A DNA stretch of 6,691 nucleotides from DATAEK01 sp036258055 (GTDB lineage Bacteria; Acidobacteriota; Vicinamibacteria; Vicinamibacterales; 2-12-FULL-66-21): NCBI GenBank assembly GCA_036258055.1, contig DATAEK010000168.1, positions 1-6,691 on the forward strand, in the 5' to 3' direction. A program made the translations under genes and the position numbers. The notes beneath the pieces are model-generated. The model made no database searches, had not been told where the DNA came from, and saw nothing but the letters and a program-made list of their open reading frames with translations. Positions 1-6,400 of the stretch are shown one piece after another. The stretch's first letter is position 1. Every line of letters begins with the position of its first letter.

Positions 1-728
1 AGGATCGTGCCGGTGACGAAGCTCGCGGCGTCCGAGGCGAGGAACAGGACGGGGCCCACCATTTCTTCCGCACGTCCCCACCGATTGAACACGCTCTTGG
101 CTGCGTACGCGTTGAACCAGTCCCGGTTGCGCTTGATCGGCTCGGTCAACGGCGTCTCGATGACGCCCGGTCCGACGGCGTTGACGCGCACGCCGTAGGG
201 ACCGAACTCCGCCGCGGCGGTGCGCGCCATCTGGAGGATACCGGCTTTCGTCGCTGCGTAGACCGCCTGGCCTGGCTCGACCACCTGCGCGCGAATCGAC
301 GAGAACAGCACGATGCTGCCGCGCCGCTGCGCAGTCATGATCCGTCCGGCCGCCCTCAACACGTTGAAATTTCCTTTGAGGTTCAGGTCGATGACCCGAT
401 CGAGCTCCTCATTCTTGTAGTCGAGGATTTTCTTGCGCACGTTGATCGCCGGAGTGCAGATGACCACGTCCACGCTGCCATGGGCGTCGCGGATCCGATC
501 GAAGGTCGCCTCCACGCTTGCGGTGTCACGGATGTCGAGTGCTCCAGATTCCGCCTGCGCGCCCGTATCTTTCGCGGCAGCCGCGACCCTGGTCGCCGCG
601 GCGTCGTTGATGTCGAGACACACCACCCGCGCCCCATGTCGCGCGCACCCGAGGGTCACGGCTTCGCCAATCCCCGAGCCGCCGCCGATGACCGCGGCTG
701 TCTTGCCGGTTAGGTCAAAGAGTCCCAT
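1..728 (-). CDS. SDR-family NAD(P)-dependent oxidoreductase, C-terminus cut by window edge
   Basis: A short-chain dehydrogenase/reductase, a soluble cytoplasmic enzyme that interconverts an alcohol and a ketone with a nicotinamide cofactor. I translated 242 residues by hand with no internal stop; SDRs of this type are about 250-260 residues, so only some 10-20 C-terminal residues are missing. Seen: the glycine-rich cofactor loop GGGSGIG (residues 15-21), an acidic D39 after the second strand (known to favour NAD(H) over NADP(H)), D65 in the LDIR adenine-pocket segment, and the catalytic set N116, S144, Y157 and K161 (YAATK). The PGVIETPL segment and the FLASDAASFVTG segment near the end are also family-typical. 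The usual NNAG motif is replaced by CTPAIN (residues 91-96). The ATG at 728 is supported by a GGGAG ribosome-binding site (735-739), 6 nt upstream. It lies downstream of the symporter on the same strand, separated by a repeat-filled spacer, so co-transcription is uncertain. Substrate unknown; gluconate/sorbitol/3-oxoacyl type reductases are possible. Confidence 0.95.
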   Translation of the reverse strand, partial: MGLFDLTGKTAAVIGGGSGIGEAVTLGCARHGARVVCLDINDAAATRVAAAAKDTGAQAESGALDIRDTASVEATFDRIRDAHGSVDVVICTPAINVRKKILDYKNEELDRVIDLNLKGNFNVLRAAGRIMTAQRRGSIVLFSSIRAQVVEPGQAVYAATKAGILQMARTAAAEFGPYGVRVNAVGPGVIETPLTEPIKRNRDWFNAYAAKSVFNRWGRAEEMVGPVLFLASDAASFVTGTI

Positions 729-748
729 TCGTTGCTCCCGCTAGCATT

Positions 749-869
749 TCTCAGCGCTCGCGGGGCCCCACCCCCGCTCGCTCGCCCTCGGCGACTGCGC
801 GCCTCGGGCGGGCCGCAGGCGCTGCTGATACCACGCCTGTTTCCAGTTCACCGGCAGTCCAGCACGACC
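749..869. repeat. Mosaic intergenic repeat, unit A (121 bp)
   Basis: This is the first of two head-to-tail units. It begins with a 23-bp block (749-771, core GGGGCCCCAC) that matches 870-892 at 20 of 23 positions. It ends with a 57-bp block (813-869, starting CCGCAGGCGCTGCTGATAC) that matches 1007-1063 at 50 of 57 positions by hand alignment. The middle part (772-812) is shorter than that of unit B. The family is not recognised; it resembles dispersed GC-rich intergenic repeats rather than an insertion sequence, since no transposase or terminal inverted repeats are visible. Confidence 0.8.
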
Positions 870-901
870 TCTCACTGCTCACGGGGCCCCACTTTGTCTA
901 G

Positions 902-927
902 AGCGGCGGGGCACCACCCCCGCCGCT
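902..927. repeat. Perfect 10-bp-stem hairpin
   Basis: AGCGGCGGGG (902-911) pairs perfectly with CCCCGCCGCT (918-927) around a 6-nt loop CACCAC. It is very stable but has no adjacent T-run, so it is a structural repeat or a possible pause site rather than a clear terminator. Confidence 0.75.
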
Positions 928-955
928 GTTGCGTCGCGCAGCCGCGCGTCGCAAC
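928..955. repeat. 12-bp-stem hairpin with one mismatch
   Basis: GTTGCGTCGCGC (928-939) pairs with GCGCGTCGCAAC (944-955) across a 4-nt loop AGCC, with one T-T mismatch (934/949). It directly abuts the preceding hairpin, so the two could stack in RNA or extruded DNA. Confidence 0.75.
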
Positions 956-961
956 GGCTCA

Positions 962-983
962 AGGCTGTCGCTCGCTACAGCCT
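962..983. repeat. 7-bp-stem hairpin with CGCTCGCT loop
   Basis: AGGCTGT (962-968) and ACAGCCT (977-983) form a perfect stem around an 8-nt loop. It is the third hairpin in a row inside unit B of the intergenic repeat. Confidence 0.65.
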
Positions 984-1065
984 CGCGTCTTCGCGCTCAG
1001 CTGTGACCGCAGGCGCTGCTGATACAACCCCTGCTGCCAATTCACCGACAGCCCAGCACGACCAC

Positions 1066-1083
1066 CGAACGCCGAACGCCGAG
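1066..1083. repeat. Short 7-bp tandem repeat, unit CGAACGC
   Basis: Two perfect copies of CGAACGC (1066-1072, 1073-1079) are followed by a partial third (CGAG). The 7-bp period is the same as that of the array after the receptor gene at the other end of the window, although the unit sequence differs. Confidence 0.6.
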
Positions 1084-1101
1084 CCCCGCCCGAGCGGCCC
1101 G

Positions 1102-2490
1102 TCAGCGTCTTCCCCGTGCCGCGAGCATCACTCCGAACGCCACGACCGCCGCCGCCAACCCCGCCATCGCGGGCGTCCAACCCCAATGACCGCCGGCGCC
1201 GTACGTCAGTTGCATCGCCATGACGACGGCAATCCCCGCGAAGATGGCGGCCAGCGCTTCGGGCGTTCCCGCCCGTCGTGAATAGAGCCCGGCCAGAACC
1301 GGCACGAACAGCCCCACGGCCATCAGCGTGTAGAAGATCCCGAGGGCGTCGACGATGCTCGCCGCGATGAGGGCGATGACGACGCCGAGCGCGCCCGCGA
1401 AGATTGCGGTCAACCGGGTGACGCGCAGCACCTCCGCATCGCTCGCCGCCTGATTGATGAAGCGCTTGTAGAGATCCTTCGCGAGCGAGGTGGTGAGCAT
1501 GAACAGCACGGCGTCGGCCGCGCTCACCTCCGCTGAGAAGACCGCGGCGAGCCCGATCGCGCCGACGACCGGCGGCACGACGTGCATGAGCACGAGCGGG
1601 AGCGCCAGCTCGTACTCCGCCGGCGCGAGATTCGGGAATCTCACCCGCGCGACCATGCCCATGAGCACCGGAACCATCGCGTACGCGAAGAGACCTACGG
1701 CGTTGGCGCCAACGCCGAGGGTGACCGCCCGATCGTCACGGGCGCCGTAGATCTTCTGCAGCAGGCCCGGCGAGATCACGAAGGCGGGACCGAGCATCGC
1801 GAGGTACACGATTCCCGATCCGCCGCCCTTCCAGAGATTCCAGTAGTCCGGCGTCGGATGGAGCTCGCGAAGTGTCGAAAGGCCGCCGACCGCGGACAGC
1901 GCCAGCGGCAGCGCGAGCGCGAACCCTGCGATCTTGACGATCAGCTGGATCACATTGACCCACGCCGACGTCTGGAGCCCGCCGGCCGTGAAGTATGCGG
2001 TGATCACGATGCCGCCGAGGATGCAACCCGTCGCCTTGGGCACGCCGATGACGACGGTGAGGATCCGGCTGATGCCGATCAGCTGACCGCCCAGGATGAA
2101 GAGCGCGCCGACCCAGAGAAGCAACGCGATCACCGTCCGCACGGCGGGACCGTAGCGGAACTCGAGGAAGTCGCCGACGGTGCGCAGATCGTGCGTGGCC
2201 GCGAGCCGGCGGATGGCCGGTCCGATCCACAGAGCGAGCACGACCGAGCCGATGGCCGCCGAGCCGACCCACCAGACCGCGGCGAGCCCGTCGCGATAAC
2301 CGAGACGCGTCGCACCGACGGTGGATCCGCCGCCGATGTTGGCGGCGAGCATCGTGAAGAAGATTAGACCAGGACCGAGCGAACGTCCGGCGACGAAGAA
2401 GTCACTCGAAGTGCGTACGCGCCTGCCAATCCAGAGGCCGAGGGCAATCTGCGCCAGCGAGTAGACGATGAGGAGGACGAGGTATCCCAT
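1102..2490 (-). CDS. Sodium:solute symporter (SSS/SLC5 family) of unknown substrate
   Basis: An inner-membrane secondary transporter of 462 residues that would use an ion gradient, normally Na+, to import a small solute. I count about 13 hydrophobic segments, matching the PutP-like core. Family hallmarks seen: SSDFFVAGRSLG (28-39) after the first segment, AANIGGG (49-55) in the second, SPGLLQKIYGARDD, and the TTSLAKDLYKR segment after a helix containing SAEVSAAD (319-326). By alignment to the known Na2 site, A49, I52, A320 and S323 are present, but the second hydroxyl residue of that helix is alanine (A324). The ATG at 2490 is 3 nt after the regulator stop codon, with no purine-rich ribosome-binding site, so translation is probably coupled to the regulator. 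Gene order suggests the regulator controls it. The substrate could be a sugar, organic acid or amino acid; the sequence does not decide. Confidence 0.93.
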   Translation of the reverse strand: MGYLVLLIVYSLAQIALGLWIGRRVRTSSDFFVAGRSLGPGLIFFTMLAANIGGGSTVGATRLGYRDGLAAVWWVGSAAIGSVVLALWIGPAIRRLAATHDLRTVGDFLEFRYGPAVRTVIALLLWVGALFILGGQLIGISRILTVVIGVPKATGCILGGIVITAYFTAGGLQTSAWVNVIQLIVKIAGFALALPLALSAVGGLSTLRELHPTPDYWNLWKGGGSGIVYLAMLGPAFVISPGLLQKIYGARDDRAVTLGVGANAVGLFAYAMVPVLMGMVARVRFPNLAPAEYELALPLVLMHVVPPVVGAIGLAAVFSAEVSAADAVLFMLTTSLAKDLYKRFINQAASDAEVLRVTRLTAIFAGALGVVIALIAASIVDALGIFYTLMAVGLFVPVLAGLYSRRAGTPEALAAIFAGIAVVMAMQLTYGAGGHWGWTPAMAGLAAAVVAFGVMLAARGRR

Positions 2491-2493
2491 CGA

Positions 2494-3357
2494 TCAGAAC
2501 GTCGGGGGGGTGTTGATCCAGAGCAGCACGGCGTCAGTGTCAGAGGGGTTGAACCAGCGATGCCCGTGCGTGCTCTCGAACCAGAAGCTGTCTCCTTCCT
2601 TGAGCACGAAGCATTGGAGCTCGTCGAGCCAGACCTCGAGCGTGCCCGCGAGCATGAAGATGAACTCCTCGCCCTGATGCGAGTACGCGCCATCGCTACC
2701 GGCGAGGGGCGCCACCCGGAACAGCATCGACTGCAGCATCGTCGCGCCGGTCGAGAGCAGCTCCATGCGCACGCCCGACTGGACTTCCAGGACGCGCCGA
2801 TCGGCCGGCGGCACGAGACGATTCCGGTGCCGGGGTGCGTGGAACAACTCCATGACGGTCGTGCCGTACGCCGTCGCGAGACGCTGCAGGGTGGCAACCG
2901 AAGGATTGGCTTGCGCCCGCTCGATGGAGCTGAGGAAACCCGCGGAGATGCCCGCCTGCCCGGCGGCTTCGACGATGCCCATGCCGGTTCGGGCGCGAAG
3001 GCGTCGCAGCTTCGGACCGAGCGGACGTGACAGGCCCCGCGACTTCGGCACGACCTCTTCTCCGAGCTCGCGCTTGATGCCCGGGACGTTCAGCTTCTGG
3101 ACCTCGCGGAGGTACTTGATCCGCTTCAGAACTTTGAGGAGCTCGGGGCTGTACAGCCGATAGCGTCCGTTGCTGCGTACCGGAGCGACGAGGCCGACCG
3201 ACTCCCACAACCGGAGCGTGGAAGGACTGACGCCAAGAATCCGCGCCGTCTGACCAACGGTCAGAAAACCGTGACGTGCCGACGGCTGACGGCGGCGACG
3301 CGTCGCCGGTGCCGATTCACGAGATGCCCGGGACCTGCGCATCGAGGAGCGGTGCAT
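2494..3357 (-). CDS. MerR-XRE-cupin three-domain transcriptional regulator
   Basis: A 287-residue cytoplasmic DNA-binding protein with two different DNA-binding domains. After a basic, disordered-looking N-terminus (1-29, Arg/Ser-rich) comes a MerR-type winged helix-turn-helix (about 31-98: LTVGQTARILGVSPSTLRLW, then GLVAP and GRYRLYS). A Cro/XRE helix-turn-helix follows (about 113-172: AGISAGFLSSIERAQANPS, then LQRLATAYGTTVMELF), and then a cupin (about 195-287: SHQGEEFIFMLAG, GDSFWFES, H266, ending TPPTF). The XRE-cupin half resembles PuuR/SutR-type regulators. Cupin residues H227, E231 and H266 are present, while the first motif-1 histidine position is Y225. The long MerR dimerisation helix seems absent, so dimerisation may come from the cupin. 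The start at 3357 lacks a clear ribosome-binding site; Met6 is an alternative. It is the first gene of the minus-strand unit and is divergent from the receptor. The effector is unknown. Confidence 0.93.
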   Translation of the reverse strand: MHRSSMRRSRASRESAPATRRRRQPSARHGFLTVGQTARILGVSPSTLRLWESVGLVAPVRSNGRYRLYSPELLKVLKRIKYLREVQKLNVPGIKRELGEEVVPKSRGLSRPLGPKLRRLRARTGMGIVEAAGQAGISAGFLSSIERAQANPSVATLQRLATAYGTTVMELFHAPRHRNRLVPPADRRVLEVQSGVRMELLSTGATMLQSMLFRVAPLAGSDGAYSHQGEEFIFMLAGTLEVWLDELQCFVLKEGDSFWFESTHGHRWFNPSDTDAVLLWINTPPTF

Positions 3358-3373
3358 CGTACCAACGCGTCAC

Positions 3374-3387
3374 ACGTTTGACAACGT
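3374..3387. promoter_or_regulatory. Inverted repeat ACGTT-TGAC-AACGT, possible operator half
   Basis: It has perfect 5-bp arms with a 4-bp spacer. It covers the TTGACA hexamer (3378-3383) and shares its last base with the next palindrome. A second, overlapping symmetric match GTCA-N6-TGAC (3369-3382) is also present. These are candidate binding sites for one of the regulator's two DNA-binding domains; that is inference. Confidence 0.45.
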
Positions 3388-3406
3388 TACAGCATTCCTG
3401 TAAGTA
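3378..3406 (+). promoter_or_regulatory. Candidate promoter for the TonB-dependent receptor
   Basis: TTGACA at 3378-3383 is a perfect -35 consensus. The -10 is weak: TGTAAG (3399-3404, spacer 15) matches four of six consensus positions, while the hexamer at the ideal 17-bp spacing (TAAGTA, 3401-3406) matches poorly. A strong -35 with a poor or badly spaced -10 is what an activator-dependent promoter would look like, but this rests on inspection only. Confidence 0.4.
3387..3403. promoter_or_regulatory. Perfect palindrome TTACAG-N5-CTGTAA, candidate operator
   Basis: The perfect 6-bp arms are separated by CATTC. It lies just downstream of the -35-like TTGACA, between the -35 and -10 region of the putative receptor promoter. 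This is where MerR-type regulators commonly bind, and it is also a usual size for XRE-family dimers. It is the best candidate for the site bound by the adjacent regulator. Confidence 0.6.
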
Positions 3407-3425
3407 AGCGGGACGTACTGATCTC

Positions 3426-3432
3426 GAGGTGA
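3426..3432 (+). promoter_or_regulatory. Ribosome-binding site GAGGTGA of the receptor gene
   Basis: GAGGTGA is a near-perfect match to the anti-Shine-Dalgarno complement. It lies immediately before the ATG at 3436 (5 nt from the end of GAGGT) and fixes that start codon. Confidence 0.8.
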
Positions 3433-3435
3433 CGC

Positions 3436-6400
3436 ATGTCTTCTGTCCGGCCCTCCAGTCCGATCACGACCTCCCTTTGCGCGCTCGTCGTAGTGTTCGC
3501 CGGAATTCTCGCACCGGCAACGAGCTTCGCACAAATCACCGGATCGATCGCCGGCACGATCAAGGACTCGAGCGGGTCAGTTGTGCCGGGCGTGACGGTC
3601 ACGGTGAGCGGACCGGCGTTGCAGCGCGAGAAGGTGACCGCGACGTCCGGCTCCGACGGCACCTACAGAGTGCCGCTCCTCCCGCCGGGGGTCTACCAGG
3701 TCACATACGAGCTGTCCGGGTTCAGGAGCGCGACCCGCGACAGCATCGATGTCGCGATCAATCAGCAGGCCACGCTGGACATCACGCTGGCCGTCGCCGG
3801 CGTCGCCGAGTCGGTCAAGGTGACCACGACGACGCCGCTCGTCGAAACTGAGCGGTCCGACATGTCGTCGCGTGTGACCGGCCGGACGATCGACGCCCTG
3901 CCGCTCAACGGACGCAACTTCGTGGACCTCGTGTCGCTCGTGCCCGGCGCACGGCCGGTGCCCGAAGGCCAGCAGGGCGCGAACGTTTCGATTTTCGGCG
4001 AGCGCGGCGCGGCCGTGTCGTTCCTCGTGGACGGCGCCGAGAACAACGACCCGCTCAACGGCGGTGTAGCGCTGCGCTACACGCAGGACTCGGTCCGCGA
4101 ATTCGAGGTCGTCACGACGGGCTACGAAGCCGAGTTCGGCCGCGCGCAGGGAGGTGTGGTCAACGTCATCACCCGCTCGGGCACGAACCACCTCGACGGC
4201 CGCGCCTTCTGGTTCCGCCGCGATGATGCGCTGGATGCCTCGAACGTCGAGGGGCAGGATGCGCCCAAGCTCTCGCGCGATCAGTGGGGAGGCACACTCG
4301 GCGGCCCGATCAAGAAGGACCGCGCGTTCTTCTTCGGCTCTTTCGAAAGACTGGACGAAACCCGCGGCGTCAACATCGATCGGTCGAAGATCCCGGCCTT
4401 CGTCCTTGCGGGAACCGCGACACCCGGCGGCGTCGAAGACTTCTCGATTGGTCCTGAGACCGGTGCCTACACGCTCGTCGGGAAGGGTGACTTTTCGTTC
4501 GACGCGAGTCATCGCTTGAGCATCACGGCGAACAACAACAGCCAGGACGTCACCGGGGAAATCAGCTCGCCAGTGGCCGGCACACAGGCGCTCCCGAGCG
4601 CCGCGGCAACCACGAACGACGACGGCTGGGCGCTGATCGGACGCGACACGAAACTCTTCGGCAGCACCACGTTCCTGGAATCGACGGTGGGCTACATTCA
4701 TCAGGATGCGGGCGCGAACGCCGAGCGGACCACCCGCGCGGAGCCGATCCTGCTGCTGCTGGTCAACCCCGGCTTCCTGCAGACCGGCGCGCCCTTCGGC
4801 GGGCGCAGCGATCGGGAGCCCAATCGCTTCCAGATCAGCCAGACGCTCTCGCACTTCAAGAACTGGCACGGCGATCATCAGTTCAAGGCCGGATGGGACT
4901 TCAACCGCGTCACGCTGACGGGATTCAACGAGGTGCAGAACGACGTCGAGTACTCGGCGGCGTTCATCAACCCCAACGCCAATGCGATCAACGCGGCGCT
5001 CTTCCAGACGCTCGGCTTCCAGCAGTCAGCGGCGCGCTTCTTCACGCTGTCGGCCAATCCCAACGGCTCGCTCGATCTGGACATCACGAGCAACGCGACG
5101 GCGTTCTTCGGACAAGACACGTGGCAGGTGAGCCCCAAGGCCACGCTCAACCTCGGGCTTCGGTACGACTACGACAGCCTCTTCGGCGGCGACAAGAACA
5201 ACATCTCGCCGCGGCTGGGCGTGATCTGGGATGTCGCGAACAACCATCGGACGCTCGTCAAGGCCAACTGGGGACTCTTCTTCGATCGAAACGTGCTCTC
5301 TGCCGCCGCGACGGTGCCGGAAAAAGGCGGCGTCTTCACGCGGTCCGCGTTCGACGTCGCGCTCCCCCGTCTCGGCACCGACTACACGGACACGCTGATC
5401 GATCTCGTGATCACCTCGGGCTTCCCCCCGGGGAGCGGAGGACCACCGGCCCAGAATCCAAATTACAGGACGTTCGCGAACGCGCTGCGCGCGGATCCGC
5501 TGGCGCTCTACAAGCTGCTCGGAATCAGCGTGCCTAATCCGGCCGTGCCGCCGATCGTGACGGCGGATAACGTGCAGCAGCTCTCGGGCAAAACGCCGGG
5601 GCAGGTGCTCTCGCTGCTCGAGTTGACGTACGTCGGCACCGACTGGGAGTTCTTCGACGTGCCCGGCGGATCGATTCTCGGCAATCGCGTGCTGTCCTTC
5701 TTCCCCCGCGGTCCATTGGCCTTCAGCCGCGACGTCTCGGTCTACGACGAGGACCGCACGCCGTGGACAAACGGGTTCAACGTCGGCGTGGACCAGCAAC
5801 TCGGCAGCACCATGATGGTGTCGGCGATGTACGTGCACCGGCGTAGCCACGATCTGCTGACGCGACGAATCGTCAACCTCTACGACGTGCCGCCGGGCAA
5901 TCCGAATTTCGGTAAGACGACAGATGGCGGACCGCGTATCAGCCAGGTCGGCTACGACGGCCACATCGACTACGACGGCATCGTCCTCGTCTTCCGGCGC
6001 CGGTTCGTGAACGGGTATCAGTTCGGGGCGTCGTACACCGGATCGCGCGCGCGGGACAACCTGCTGACCGGCAACGTCGGATCGACCTTCAGCAACAACA
6101 ATCACCCGGAGATCGACGAGGGGCCGTCGAACCAGTCGGTGCCGCACATCTTCACGGGCAACGGCCTGGTGACGCTGCCGTACGAAATCGCGGTCAGCGG
6201 AATCGTGTTCTGGCGGAGCGGCTCGGCCTTCAACCCGCGCGGCATCGTCGACCTCGACGGTGACGGCCTGGTCGATCAGCGCGACACGACGCAGCCGCGA
6301 AACTCGTTCCGGACGAAGGCCTACGGGGACGTCGACATGCGTGTGGAGAAACAGTTCCGCTTCGGAGAGGGCCATCGGATCAGCGCTCTCGTCGAAGCGT

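Larger units (their letters stand above)
870..1063. repeat. Mosaic intergenic repeat, unit B (194 bp)
   Basis: The second unit starts exactly where unit A ends. It has the same opening 23-bp block (870-892) and closing 57-bp block (1007-1063), but the interior (893-1006) is about 73 bp longer and holds three hairpins. Either unit A lost the hairpin section or unit B gained it. No coding capacity is credited. Confidence 0.8.
729..1101. other. 373-bp gene-free spacer filled with repeats and hairpins
   Basis: No credible gene is seen here on either strand. The stretch consists of two adjacent copies of a mosaic repeat (749-869 and 870-1063), three strong hairpins (902-927, 928-955, 962-983) and a 7-bp tandem (1066-1083). 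It sits between the symporter stop codon and the SDR start codon. No hairpin is followed by a T-run on the minus strand, so a classical intrinsic terminator is not evident. The short open frames found here are arginine- and cysteine-rich and look like frames opened by high GC content. Confidence 0.8.
3358..3435. promoter_or_regulatory. 78-bp divergent promoter/operator region
   Basis: This is the only spacer between the divergent regulator and receptor genes, so both promoters must lie here or run into the neighbouring coding sequence. It contains two inverted repeats (3374-3387 and 3387-3403) and a consensus -35-like hexamer on the plus strand. It is less GC-rich around the inverted repeats than the flanking genes. 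No convincing minus-strand promoter hexamers were found by eye. Confidence 0.7.

Noticed and set aside
732..1022. 96-residue open frame on the plus strand in the repeat spacer
   Set aside because: It runs through both repeat units and the hairpins, with Arg/Cys/Pro-rich composition and no ribosome-binding site. It is better explained as a chance frame in repeat DNA.
749..1063. CRISPR array or insertion sequence in the repeat spacer
   Set aside because: There are only two imperfect units of unequal length with no regular spacers, no terminal inverted repeats and no transposase or cas gene.
959..1186. 75-residue open frame on the minus strand, and a matching frame in both 57-bp repeat blocks
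   Set aside because: The 57-bp blocks translate on the minus strand to similar peptides (VNWQQGLYQQRLR in 1007-1063, VNWKQAWYQQRLR in 813-869), which looked protein-like. However, at least four of the seven differences change amino acids, unit A has no start codon in context, and the frame overlaps the 3' end of the symporter. DNA-level repeat identity explains the match.
1582..2367. 261-residue open frame on the plus strand opposite the symporter
   Set aside because: Highly charged His/Arg/Glu/Asp translation, which is the usual antisense image of a hydrophobic membrane protein; no ribosome-binding site or domain.
3577..4878. 433-residue open frame on the minus strand opposite the receptor gene
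   Set aside because: It lies wholly antisense to a clear receptor ORF with signal peptide, plug and barrel motifs. Its translation is Arg/Val/Asp-rich with no family motif, as expected from GC-biased third positions.
5026..6375. 449-residue open frame on the minus strand opposite the receptor barrel
   Set aside because: Antisense shadow of the receptor, with low-complexity Arg/Val/Glu composition and no recognisable domain.
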